A DNA stretch of 64,000 nucleotides from Streptomyces sp. AV19. GTDB taxonomy: Bacteria > Actinomycetota > Actinomycetes > Streptomycetales > Streptomycetaceae. The stretch's first letter is position 1. Every line of letters begins with the position of its first letter. The stretch spans positions 1 to 64,000 of the forward strand of contig NZ_JAEAMR010000008.1 in NCBI RefSeq assembly GCF_015999245.1, in the 5' to 3' direction. The notes below the pieces were generated by a model. The model worked only from the letters and a program-made list of their open reading frames with translations, searched no databases and had not been told where the DNA came from. Below are positions 44,632-53,444 of the stretch, in pieces. The position numbers and the translations under genes were made by a program.

Positions 44632-45597
44632 GGTGAGGCAGGGCAGGGCAGCGATCTGGTCGGCCACAACCTGCGGACGATGGTCACGTTTCATCACCGG
44701 ACGGTGGAGGCGGAGGCGTTCGCCGAGGGCCTGCCGACGGTGGCGCAGCGGTTGCATCGCGCGGATCCGGGGCGGTATCCGGCGCGGGTGTGGTCGGGGT
44801 GGCTGCGCGGGGAGCACGAGGCCGGGCACCGCCGGCAGACGGTCGGGGAGTTCGCCGTTCAGGGCGGGTACGCGGTCCTGTCGAATTGCAGGGTTCTGGG
44901 GGAAGGGGTGGACGTCCCGGCGGTGGACTCCGTGGCGCTGCTGGATCCGAAGGGGTCGCCGGTCGACATCGTGCAGGCCATCGGGCGTGCTCTGCGGCAG
45001 AAGCCCGGCCAGGGCAAGCTGGCTTCCCTGGTGGTGCCGGTGTTCCTTGAGGACGGGGAGGAGCCGGAGGACATGTTCACCTCGGCCTCCTACCGGCCGC
45101 TGGTGAAGGTGCTGGAGGGGCTGCGGGCGCATGATGGGGAGGCCGTGGAGCTCCTGGCGATTCCGCAGACGAACACGCCTCTTGTCGCCCCGTCCCCGGT
45201 GATCGGCCCGGTGCCGGAGGAGGGTGGGGAGGAGGCGCGGTTCCTGCTGCGGTTCACCTCCCCGCGTGATCCGTTGCTGATCGCGCAGTGGGTGAACTTC
45301 AATGTCATCGACGTCGAGCGGCAGGACTGGGCCCGCGGATGGGCCGCCGCCCGCCGCTACCAGCTCCGCACCGGGGACCTGGCCGTGCCGTACGAGCACG
45401 TCGAGGGCGCCTATCCGCTGGGGCGGTGGCTCAGCGAGCAGCGCCAGCTCCACCGCACCCATGGATCTCTCGACCCGGAACTGGCCAGTCAGGAGATCAG
45501 CCTGGCCGAGTTCGAGGAGCAGTGGGCACGCCGCCCGCCAGGCAGCCACCAGCTGGTAGGAGGCTATACGGCCAGGATCGCGAGATGCCGATGCTGA
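44632..45597 (+). pseudogene. ttrA-like helicase, C-terminal part, 5' end lost
   Basis: The frame enters in mid-protein (TMVTFHHRTVEAEAFAEGL), then shows superfamily 2 helicase motifs IV-VI: VLSNCRVLGEGVDVPAVDSVALLDP and IVQAIGRALRQ. A helicase-associated repeat follows (WARGWAAARRYQLRTGDLAVPYEHV...LGRWLSEQRQ). Motifs I-III are missing, so it cannot be a working helicase. Such HA-domain helicases near chromosome ends in Streptomyces include ttrA, linked to telomeres and conjugation. The opposite-strand HA piece next to it suggests an inversion. Confidence 0.7.
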
Positions 45598-45666
45598 GGC
45601 CGGGCCGCGAGAGGCGGGTGAGACGATGAGACCCGTTGGCCTCACACCACCCCGGGGGGATACAGC

Positions 45667-46689
45667 ATGCCGCTTGTGGCAATCCAGCCGTCCTTTGGCA
45701 ACCCTGCCGCCAAACGGCACTGGCACGACACCTTGGACCAGGAGGTACCTTTCGTCTCTGAGCCGCACACGCCTGCCCTCACCGAGGCCGAGCGGTCGCT
45801 CCTGCTGCAGGCACACCCATCCGGCCATGCGCGCTTCTGGGGCGCTACAGCCGTCCAGGACAAGAACATGGACCGCCTCCGCACAGGCGATGTGGTCCTG
45901 TTCACCGGCGGTAAGCAAGTGCGTGGCATCGGAGAGATCGGCATCACACTGAGGAACGCCGGGTTCGCGGACACTATGTGGACGCCGGACCCGAACAAGG
46001 GAAGCTGGCACAACGTCTACAGCCTGCTGTCCTTCCAGCCCACCGAGATCCCCTACGCCGAGATATGGGCGCTGCCGAGCTTCAACACGGGCGACAACTT
46101 CATGGGCCTGCGCATACTCGAAGGGGAGAAGGCCGACGAGATCCTGCAGGGACTGGGCATCGACACCTTCTCCAGTGCCCAGCAGGAAATCGCCCGCGAC
46201 ATCGAGGTGGCCACCGCCATCGCCAAGGGCACCCAGATCGTGCCCATCGAAGGCCTGCACACCACAACCGCCACCTACCACCGTGACGCGCGTCAGATAC
46301 ACGTGAACAGGGCCGAGGCGCTTCTTCAAACCGAATACATCGACACACTCAACGGCCTCATCACGGAGCGTCTGCGGACCCCTGCCGGGGTGACGGACAT
46401 CCACGTGACAGGACCCGACGGTACCGAGATCATCGAAGCGAAACGGAGCGCCGACCACGGGTATGTACGGGCCGCACTCGCGCAGCTCCTCGACTACGCA
46501 CCCCACAGCCCTCAGCCGGCGGACCGGCTCAGCGGCCTCTTCCCTTCCCGCCCCGCAGACCCGGACATCGCCCTTCTCCATCGCTACGGCATCGACTGCC
46601 TCTACCGGTCGGCGCCCGGTGTCTTCGAGCGAGTGGAGGCGCCGACCGCGGTGCGGGAGCACATGCGCCAGGTGTGGACCAAGGTCTGA
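45667..46689 (+). CDS. EVE-like domain fused to a PD-(D/E)XK nuclease
   Basis: 340 residues. Residues about 50-165 look like a PUA/EVE-type base-reading domain (ARFWGATAVQDKNMDRLRTGDVVLFTGGKQVRGIGEIG). Residues about 205-285 hold a nuclease core: TEYIDTL, then Asp244 in VTDIHVTGPDG and Glu257-x-Lys259 in IIEAKRS, the PD-(D/E)XK pattern, followed by a helix with AALAQLLDYA. Fusions of a modified-base reader to a nuclease act in modification-dependent restriction. It stands alone between helicase and transposon debris, with a GGGGGG-rich site before the ATG. The assignment to defence is inferred. Confidence 0.75.
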   Translation: MPLVAIQPSFGNPAAKRHWHDTLDQEVPFVSEPHTPALTEAERSLLLQAHPSGHARFWGATAVQDKNMDRLRTGDVVLFTGGKQVRGIGEIGITLRNAGFADTMWTPDPNKGSWHNVYSLLSFQPTEIPYAEIWALPSFNTGDNFMGLRILEGEKADEILQGLGIDTFSSAQQEIARDIEVATAIAKGTQIVPIEGLHTTTATYHRDARQIHVNRAEALLQTEYIDTLNGLITERLRTPAGVTDIHVTGPDGTEIIEAKRSADHGYVRAALAQLLDYAPHSPQPADRLSGLFPSRPADPDIALLHRYGIDCLYRSAPGVFERVEAPTAVREHMRQVWTKV

Positions 46690-47187
46690 GCTGTTCACAG
46701 GAGGCAGGGCCACCCTGCCGGAGTCCTGCCAACTGCCTGGTTAATGCTGTTCGTCAGAGGAGCCGCTTTGTGGGGACCACCGCCGAGGGCATCGTCGCGT
46801 GAGGGCGGCTACCGCACGGCGATCGTCCGCCCGGCGCTCTTCGCTCAGGCGGAGGTGGAAAGCCGACAGGACGCTCACGACCACCCCGAGCACCTTCAGA
46901 GAGGTGCAGACAGTGGGGTCCACCAGCGACTCCCTGACCCATTCCGACGACTATGCGATGCGGGCCAACGGCGAGCGGTACCGCCTGCACACTCAGCACT
47001 GCTGGGGAGTACACACCGGGTCCGGCACTCCGGACCCGGCGGAGCCGTCACCTCCAGCAGGTCACGGGTGCCGTTGGAGGACCCGTCCGCGGCGGCATAC
47101 ATGATGCTCCCGGCCGGCAAGGACCTGCGCTCGCTGCGCGGCGGCTTCGACACGGCCCCGGACTTCTAGCTGGAAGCGGTCCAAGGA
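46690..47187. other. Mostly non-coding gap with one weak small frame
   Basis: The best candidate is a plus-strand frame from GTG 46913 to 47104 (63 residues, GAGAGGT upstream) whose start SDSLTHSDDYAMRANGERYRLHTQ looks protein-like while the end is low complexity. It may be a truncated regulator. A second plus-strand stretch ending ...PAGKDLRSLRGGFDTAPDF at 47169 is equally uncertain. No CRISPR repeats were seen here despite the cas6e tail next door. Confidence 0.3.
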
Positions 47188-47233
47188 CCGCTCATCCCGG
47201 CGTACGCGGCGGCGTGGGCTCCGGGATGAGCGG
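47188..47233. terminator. 13-bp hairpin after the cas6e tail
   Basis: CCGCTCATCCCGG (47188-47200) pairs perfectly with CCGGGATGAGCGG (47221-47233) across a 20-base loop. It lies 9 bases past the stop codon of the chimeric frame, so it probably ended the original cas6e operon. It does not repeat elsewhere nearby, so it is not a CRISPR repeat array. Confidence 0.6.
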
Positions 47234-47242
47234 CACGGTGGG

Positions 47243-47611
47243 TCACCTGCGGCGGGTGGATGCGTCGCGTACCAGGATGAGGCCGGTGGAGTAGGCGCGG
47301 CCCCGTCCAATGCCTGTGGCCAGGGTGTTGGCGAAGGTCATGGGGTCGGTGACGGTGAGAGTGCCCCGGATCTCGTCGGTGATCTCAAACCGGTCGGCTC
47401 GGCGTGCTCCCGGACGGGCGGCCGAGGCGGGGGTCGTGGTGGCGTCGGCGAGCCAACGCCACACGGTGCGCTCCGAGACGTTCAGGCACTGGGCGGTGGT
47501 GTGGACGTGGGCGCGGGTGAGCCGGCGCTGGGTGCGCAGCTCCAACAGACGGCGCACGGCCGGGCCCGTAAGGCGGTCAACGACGCGGTGTCCAGGACGG
47601 GTTCGGGCCAA
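47243..47611 (-). pseudogene. Chimera: transposase N-terminus fused to Cas6e C-terminus
   Basis: The first ~85 codons match the front of the Mu/TniA-type transposases of this window (RRLTRAHVHTTAQCLNVSERTVWRWLADA, RFEITDEIR). The frame then passes without a break into GTLTVTDPMTFANTLATGIGRGRAYSTGLILVRDA. This is the end of Cas6e, the type I-E CRISPR RNA endonuclease, including its glycine-rich loop (GIGRGRAYSTG). The transposase DDE core and the catalytic front of Cas6e are both missing. The 5' part may also carry a frameshift: a likely ATG near 47660 is in another frame. No other cas gene is visible in the window. Confidence 0.72.
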
Positions 47612-47692
47612 GGCCGCGATGGCGCTCGGGCGGGATTGTGGTCGGGGGTGGTCGGGGTCATGGAAGTCCTTCGGCCCGTGGGGTCGGGTCGG

Positions 47693-48067
47693 TCAGGGGG
47701 TGGGGCCGAGGCGGGAGCAGGCACGCGACAGCAAGGCCTGGCCCACCGCGGTCCCGGGGCTGCGGGCAAGGGCCGCGTACGCGTGGGAGGTGATCTTCGC
47801 CCAGGTACGGAAATTCCCCCTCGCACGCGTGGCGTCCGCATGCAGCAGATCAGTGTCGGTCGCGGCGTCCCACAGCGGATGGAACATGCGCAGCACGGTG
47901 AGCACCTGCTTCCCGTCAAGACGGGACACCTGCTGCCATGTCAGCACTCTGGAGGCCAGAGCGGGAGCACGGGCCGACGACAGCGCCCCGGAACCCTCCG
48001 CAACGGAAGACACAGGCAAAGACTGAGCGGTCATACCCACCAGCCCACCGCGACGGCAGACCGGCAA
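47693..48067 (-). pseudogene. C-terminal fragment of a third transposon ATPase
   Basis: Codons from about 47950 down to the stop (ASRVLTWQQVSRLDGKQVLTVLRMFHPLWDAA...GNFRTWAKITSHAYAALA) match the lid domain of the two TniB-like ATPases at 34.8 and 37.3 kb. Walker A and B are absent; the front is lost. It lies on the same strand and just upstream of the transposase/cas6e chimera, so both come from one broken element copy. Confidence 0.75.
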
Positions 48068-48576
48068 GTACAGGAATGTTCATCCACACGGCAGCCACAA
48101 GCGCGGTGTGCTAGGACCAACTCGCAGCACACGACAGCAGCTTGGTCACCAGATGACAGCCAAGAAAATCAGCAATGAACGGCAAGAGACCAGGCCACCA
48201 GCTCATCACCGGTATCAGGATCAACGACACCCAAACCACTGACACCACCCCACCCACCCACAGGCCCTGCCCGCCGATCCCCTCAAGCAGTCGGCGTCAC
48301 GCCTCGAACCGGAACCCAGCCCCCACCCGGCTCCGCTCAGCCGGTGCATACCCACGATCGGCAGCAGTGACCAGCACTCTAAAGAGACCCCAGCGGCCGC
48401 CCGACAACTCCGGCCGGACCGAGGAGCAGCAGCGCCAGGTGGCTGTTCTACGGGCCCGTGCGCTGGAACAGTCGATTGCCGTCGGCACGCATCCATTCGT
48501 GCGCTGCTACCTCGATCTGCGCCAGAAGCTGCCCGCTGTGGTCGGCCCGACCACGAGGCCGACCACGGTCAAACTG
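48068..48576. other. Gap with a coding-like scrap and GTGGTCGG palindromes
   Basis: About 510 bases. A plus-strand stretch at 48415-48545 (EEQQRQVAVLRARALEQSIAVGTHPFVRCYLDLRQKL) has protein-like sequence with no start or recognised family and is probably the edge of a lost gene. At 48538-48566 there are one GTGGTCGG and two CCGACCAC copies, forming a perfect 8-bp hairpin with a one-base centre plus an extra arm. This could serve as terminator for the minus-strand gene ending at 48577. Confidence 0.4.
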
Positions 48577-49446
48577 TCAGTAGTGCTCTTGCCGGTAGAC
48601 GCCGTCGAAGTCAACACCACGGCCCCACTCACCGAAGCTCGTGTTCGCCAGCTCCATGTTGACGACGAACGAACCGGCCGCTGCGAGGGTGATCCTGAAC
48701 GGGTCGTCGTCATCGCCGGGCAGGTTGTTCACGGCCAGCAACGGGAACTCGGCTGTGGCCAGGGTCCGTTCGTCGGCGATGAGGACGAGAGTGCTGTCGG
48801 GCCGGCCCTCGTCATCGCGCCCGATCCGCGCCTGGAGCTGATTCGCTGTGAAGCCCGCGTAGGCGCGGTTGTCGACGACGGTGATCGAGCCGTAGTACTC
48901 CGGGCCTCCTTCGAGGGCCTGGAGCAGGCGGGCCCATTCCTCCGGCCGCTCGAAGGACGTCCGCACCAGGAGCGGACCGGCGGCCTCCTCGATCGTGGAG
49001 GAGGGCGGCTCGGGCTCGGTCCCCGTGCGCTGGCCGGGGATGACCTGGATGAGGAAGCGGGGCTTCTTGCCGTCCGACGACCGGTCACTGGCATGGACGC
49101 GCATCAGGTAGGGGCCGGCTCCTGCGGTGGCGAGATTCTCTTTGCGTACGGGCTCGTATCCGCTGTCGCACAGGGAGAGGAAGCCGGTCGTGGAGATCAC
49201 GGTGACCTCTTCGACCTCGTCCCAGCCGCTCTCCGCTCCCGGGTCGTCCCCGGCATAGAGGGTGACGACGGGGTTCTCCAGAGCGCTTCCGGCGTCGATG
49301 TGCAGCCAGTCTTTCCCGGCCGCCAGGAACCCGCGTCCGCGCGGCCGCTTTCCGGCGTCGGGGTCCATGACGGCCAGGTCGCCCCACTCCTTCATTTTGA
49401 GCGGCCGGGTGCGGCCGTGAAGGAGTGGCCAGTTGGAACGCTGCAT
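48577..49446 (-). CDS. DUF6924-like protein, candidate immunity protein
   Basis: 289 residues. The C-terminal half (from about residue 160, GPLLVRTSFERPEEWARLLQAL...STLVLIADERTL...LLAVNNLPGDDDDPFRITL...ELANTSFGEWGRGVDFDGVYR) matches my memory of the DUF6924 pattern, a small domain of actinobacteria. The N-terminal half (WLHIDAGSALENPVVTLYAGDDPG) is a separate beta-rich domain. There is no signal peptide. It follows a secreted NucA/NucB-type nuclease gene on the same strand, 79 bases downstream, so it could neutralise that nuclease. The pairing is inferred from position only. Confidence 0.65.
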   Translation of the reverse strand: MQRSNWPLLHGRTRPLKMKEWGDLAVMDPDAGKRPRGRGFLAAGKDWLHIDAGSALENPVVTLYAGDDPGAESGWDEVEEVTVISTTGFLSLCDSGYEPVRKENLATAGAGPYLMRVHASDRSSDGKKPRFLIQVIPGQRTGTEPEPPSSTIEEAAGPLLVRTSFERPEEWARLLQALEGGPEYYGSITVVDNRAYAGFTANQLQARIGRDDEGRPDSTLVLIADERTLATAEFPLLAVNNLPGDDDDPFRITLAAAGSFVVNMELANTSFGEWGRGVDFDGVYRQEHY

Positions 49447-49525
49447 GGAGAACCCCCATCGGGCTTGCTGGTGCCTGCCGGTTTACGTCCTGTAGACCGG
49501 CAGTGTGGCAGGCGCGTTGCGTGCC

Positions 49526-50545
49526 TTACTTGATGCGGACGTAGTAGCCGTCGCCGTTGAGGACGCGCTGGGCCTTGTAGAAGCCGCCGAGGCGGGCGCC
49601 GGCACTGCGGTTGTCACCGGCGGAGATGATTCGGGTGCTGCCGCGGTTCGGGTTGCCGCCCTCCCTGCTGGCGGCGAACGGGTACTCGTCGCAGTCGTAC
49701 TTCTTGGGATCGGGGTTGTGCACCTTCGCGCACATGGCCCTGCGGTGGGCGTTGATGGTCTTTTCGTCGGTGATGCGGTGCAGCGGTGTGGAGGCGCCCG
49801 GGTGCCCAGCGATCTTGCGCTGGGCATCAAGTATGTGGTTGGCGGACTGCTTCACTTTCGCGTCACTGTGGGAGAGGCTGAAGACGGGGGAGACCGACGA
49901 GAAGACGCAGCCGGGGTTCTTGGTGCGCTTGTTGGGGCCCCAGAACATGTCGTCGCAGCGGTACTTGGCGGACTTGTAGGTGAAGCCGCCCGGCGTGTAG
50001 CCGGGCTTGGTGAAGGTGAACCGGTAGGAGGCGGGGCCGGCGAGCTGCTTCTTCTTCCCGACGCCGGCGGCGTAGCCGACGGTGCCCTTACGGGCCGGTC
50101 CAAGGGTGGACCCCTGCGGGAACTTGACGGCGGTCTTGACGCCCTTGCCGCCACCGACGGACACGTTGACGCGGACGCCGCCGGCGTTGACGAGCCTGGC
50201 CTTGCCGACCGTGAAACTTTCCGCCCACTTCAGCTTGTTGGTCTTCAGCGTCATGGAGTGCTTGACGTCGAAGGTGGCGGAGCCGACCGGCTTGCCGTTC
50301 CTCAGCAGGTCGACGCGGGCACCGACATCCATACACATACTGGTGCGGGTGACGGTGATGGTGTTGATCTTGCAGCTTGCGGCGGCGTCCGTACCGGCGT
50401 AGACCGTCTTGACGGCCGGGGCCTGGGCGACGGCGATGCTGTACTTCTCCGGTGCGGCCTGCGCGGTTCCGGCGCTGGTGCCGGTAAGGAGGAGCGCGCC
50501 GAGAGCGGCACCGACAGCGGCCTTTCCGGGAGTGCTGATCCGCAT
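49526..50545 (-). CDS. Secreted NucA/NucB-type nuclease (candidate toxin)
   Basis: 339 residues with a signal peptide (MRISTPGKAAVGAALGALLLTGTSAGTAQA). A beta-rich middle region has paired cysteines (SCKINT, SMCMDV). The C-terminal domain carries CDEYPFAAS (Asp286-Glu287) with GNPNRGSTRIISAGDN, the core of NucA/NucB sporulation and DNA-entry nucleases. That domain also caps polymorphic toxins that kill neighbours. The gene precedes a DUF6924-like gene on the same strand. A role in extracellular DNA use is the alternative. Confidence 0.82.
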   Translation of the reverse strand: MRISTPGKAAVGAALGALLLTGTSAGTAQAAPEKYSIAVAQAPAVKTVYAGTDAAASCKINTITVTRTSMCMDVGARVDLLRNGKPVGSATFDVKHSMTLKTNKLKWAESFTVGKARLVNAGGVRVNVSVGGGKGVKTAVKFPQGSTLGPARKGTVGYAAGVGKKKQLAGPASYRFTFTKPGYTPGGFTYKSAKYRCDDMFWGPNKRTKNPGCVFSSVSPVFSLSHSDAKVKQSANHILDAQRKIAGHPGASTPLHRITDEKTINAHRRAMCAKVHNPDPKKYDCDEYPFAASREGGNPNRGSTRIISAGDNRSAGARLGGFYKAQRVLNGDGYYVRIK

Positions 50546-51585
50546 AGGTATGGGTCCCCTCGTTGGTGGAGGGACGGCACCGCATCAAGGCTGCCGTCCG
50601 CGAGGCGACCACGGTAGACACCCCAACAGCCGTGAATCTATTGACAGTTGGAAGGCAATGCTTGTTTTGAGACAGGCCGGATTACGGTCAACAGCGGTGG
50701 CATAAGTGCCTCTGCGGGATCCCGGAGCGAAGCTCGGACGCACTCCATACGTTTCGGCGCACCCCGCCCGCACCTTCCGCGATCTTCGCCAGAGCGGTCT
50801 CTTCGAGTGCGGCCAACGCGCGCCGCCCGGTGGAGTTCGAAGCCACCCGAACAAGGTCGTTCATGCAAACGGAGTCGCTCGGCCTCAGATAAGTTGGGCC
50901 ATTCCAGCACCATCGCGATCGCAAAGTGATACAACAAACTCCGGCGCGCTTCCGCCAGCCGGCCGCTGTGCCGGATGGCAGCACCCCCGCCACCGAGGTC
51001 CGTCAGCCATGATCAGGTGGCCCAAAGGAAAATGGCCTGAACGACGGCGGACACGCAAAGTTGGACCTTCAGCTCGGGCAGGCCCACGACCACGTCCTGG
51101 TCGTCTACGCCCTCGCACAGCTGCGGATGGGCCTGCCGCAAGACCGGCCGACGCGCATCCACGATGCGTACAAGGCGCTGGCGAGCGCGGTCCGGACCCA
51201 GCGGCCGGCCGCTACGGCAGCGGGACGAGGCGACGAGAAGCCAACACAGCGGCAGCAGTTGCTCGTCCGGTACACCGCCCGAGGCCACCCCCGGGTGCGC
51301 CGCGACCGCCGGCGGAATTGCGAAGCGGCTCTGATCCACATTTTGCTTCCGTGATGACTACGCCTTGACAGGGAGCTCTGCCGGGCACCTCGGAACGGCT
51401 CTCAGCCTGTGTCGCGTCACCGACGAAGGCGGAGCGATCAGCACCACATCACCGGGCCGTCACTTTGTGTTAGTCTCAAACGTTTGCACGGCCGTGACGG
51501 CTGGAGATTCTGCCCGTCCATTGTTCGTCGGTTGTTCATTCCTGCCGGGCCTTCCTCGGTACGTTCCCCCTACGGAAGGCTCTTC
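50546..51585. other. Gene-poor region before the DEAD-box gene
   Basis: About 1040 bases with no firm gene. Around 50690-50940 the minus strand has protein-like pieces in two different frames (MVLEWPNLSEAERLRLHE; NDLVRVASNSTGRRALAALEETALAKIAEGAG), consistent with a decayed gene. At 51064-51354 a plus-strand stretch (GQAHDHVLVVYALAQLRMGLPQDRPTRIHDAYKALA) is also possible. The last ~130 bases are AT-richer and probably form the leader and promoter of the RNA helicase gene. Confidence 0.4.
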
Positions 51586-53001
51586 ATGAACCACCCGGAC
51601 CGCCCCGGCACCTCGCACGGCGACCTCGCCCGGCCAGTGCCCCCCACCCCGAGGGTGCCCCCGGTCGCCCGCTTCGCCGACCTGGATCTGCCGGCCGAGG
51701 TGCTGCGAACGCTCACCGAGCTCGGCGTGCATGAGCCCTTCCCGATCCAGGCGGCCACACTGCCCAACGCCCTCGCCGGACGCGACGTCCTGGGGCGCGG
51801 GCGCACCGGATCGGGCAAGACGCTCGCCTTCGGCCTGCCGCTGCTCACCCGGACGGCCGGACGGCGCGCGGAGCCGAAGCAGCCCCTCGCTCTGGTCCTG
51901 GTGCCCACCCGTGAGCTGGCCCAGCAGGTCTCCGAGGCGCTCGCGCCGTACGCCGACGCGCTCCGGCTGCGGATGGCCACGGTCGTCGGCGGTATCTCGA
52001 TCGGCCGGCAGGCCGCCGCGCTGCGCGACGGGGCAGAGATCGTCGTCGCCACCCCCGGCCGCCTGCACGACCTCATCGAGCGCAGGGCCTGCCGCCTGGG
52101 ACGGGTACGGATCACCGTCCTCGACGAAGCCGACCAGATGTGCGACATGGGCTTCCTGCCGCAGGTCACCGAGGTCCTCGACCAGGTGCACCCCGACGGC
52201 CAGCGGATGCTGTTCTCGGCCACCCTGGACCGCGACGTCGACGACCTGGTACGCCGCTACCTCCACGACCCCGTCGTCCACTCGGTCGACCCGTCCGCGG
52301 GCGCGGTCACGACGATGGACCACCATGTGCTGGTCGTCCACGGCCCCGACCGGTACGCCGTCACCACGGAGATCGCCGCCCGCGACGGCCGCGTACTGCT
52401 GTTCCTGGACACCAAGCACGCCGTCGACCAGCTCACCCGGCATCTGCGGGCCAGCGGAGTGCACGCCGCGGCCCTGCACAGCGGCAAGTCCCAGCCGCAG
52501 CGCACACGGACCCTTGCACAGTTCAAGAACGGCCAGGTCACCACCCTGGTGGCGACCAATGTCGCGGCCCGTGGCCTGCACGTCGACGACCTCGATCTCG
52601 TGGTCAACGTCGACCCGCCCACCGACCCCAAGGACTACCTGCACCGCGCGGGCCGCACCGCCCGTGCCGGTGAATCCGGCAGCGTCGTCACGCTGGTGCT
52701 GCCGGGCCAGCGCCGCGAGATGAGCCGGCTGATGGCCGGGGCCGGCATCGAGCCGACGATCACCAAGGTGCGCTCGGGCGAGGCGGAGCTGAGCCGGATC
52801 ACCGGAGCCAAGGCCCCCTCCGGCACCCCGCTCGACGGCGGGCCCGCCACACCCCGGCCCAAGAACACCAACACCCCTTTCCGCGGCCTGGGCACCAGCA
52901 AGGACGCCTCCCGCGGCACCGGCGGCAAGTCCCGCAAGGCCAACGAGGCCCGCAAGCTCGCCGAGGCCCGCAAGGCGGCCCGGGTGCGCCGCGGCGGCTG
53001 A
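51586..53001 (+). CDS. DEAD-box ATP-dependent RNA helicase
   Basis: 471 residues from ATG 51586 (GGAAGG upstream). The motifs appear in order: Q motif (PFPIQ), I (GRTGSGKT), Ia (PTRELAQQ), Ib (TPGR), II (VLDEADQM), III (FSATL), V (ATNVAARGLHVDD) and VI (HRAGRTARAG). A basic, disordered tail after residue 400 (SRGTGGKSRKANEARK) probably binds RNA. It resembles RhlE-type helicases that unwind rRNA or mRNA structure, often in the cold. A long leader upstream would suit cold-regulated expression, but no cold-box was confirmed. Confidence 0.93.
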   Translation: MNHPDRPGTSHGDLARPVPPTPRVPPVARFADLDLPAEVLRTLTELGVHEPFPIQAATLPNALAGRDVLGRGRTGSGKTLAFGLPLLTRTAGRRAEPKQPLALVLVPTRELAQQVSEALAPYADALRLRMATVVGGISIGRQAAALRDGAEIVVATPGRLHDLIERRACRLGRVRITVLDEADQMCDMGFLPQVTEVLDQVHPDGQRMLFSATLDRDVDDLVRRYLHDPVVHSVDPSAGAVTTMDHHVLVVHGPDRYAVTTEIAARDGRVLLFLDTKHAVDQLTRHLRASGVHAAALHSGKSQPQRTRTLAQFKNGQVTTLVATNVAARGLHVDDLDLVVNVDPPTDPKDYLHRAGRTARAGESGSVVTLVLPGQRREMSRLMAGAGIEPTITKVRSGEAELSRITGAKAPSGTPLDGGPATPRPKNTNTPFRGLGTSKDASRGTGGKSRKANEARKLAEARKAARVRRGG

Positions 53002-53444
53002 GAGAAAAATTGCCCTGATAGCCGGATATCCCTGGCCAAAGCTGTTGTGGGCGGCATCGTCGTCATCGCCTACAGGCAGGCCCACCGCCTGAAACGCTCA
53101 GCCCGCCGGCTGCGGCACTCAGTCACGGTGAATTGCTCGATGAGGAGCCGGTATCTGCTGGGGATCGCTGCCGCAGCCACCCCGGTGGGGGTGTGGCATG
53201 GTGCGTCACCCAAGCGCGCTCCACGGGCCTGGCCCCGCACACCCGGTGGCCGTGGCTGTACCGTCCACACGGAGATCAGCCACATCGCAAGGGTGTATCG
53301 CGGCCGCTCGCCGGCGCCGGGCGGGGTTCGCTGAGTTTCCCCCGTCCAGCGCCGGCGGTGCCCGTCCGGAAGTGTGCCGGTGGCTGCGCCGCCCCGAGTC
53401 ACCGTCCGTCGATGTGGCCACGGTGGCCGCCGGCATGGCGGCGT
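53002..53444. other. Intergenic region, no gene seen
   Basis: About 440 bases between the helicase and the convergent LysR gene. Frames are open on both strands but none has a family-like sequence. The first 35 bases past the helicase stop are AT-rich. No tRNA or repeat was recognised. Confidence 0.35.

Noticed and set aside
44449..46713. Minus-strand frame of about 750 codons over the helicase and EVE-nuclease genes
   Set aside because: It covers two clear plus-strand genes and shows no motif of its own.
46690..47240. A CRISPR array next to the cas6e tail
   Set aside because: No 28-29-base unit repeats at regular spacing; only one hairpin is present.
34402..48067. A CRISPR-associated (CAST) Tn7-like transposon
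   Set aside because: Only the last ~38 codons of cas6e are present. There are no Cas5, Cas7, Cas8 or TniQ genes and no repeat array, and the cas6e piece is joined to a broken copy.
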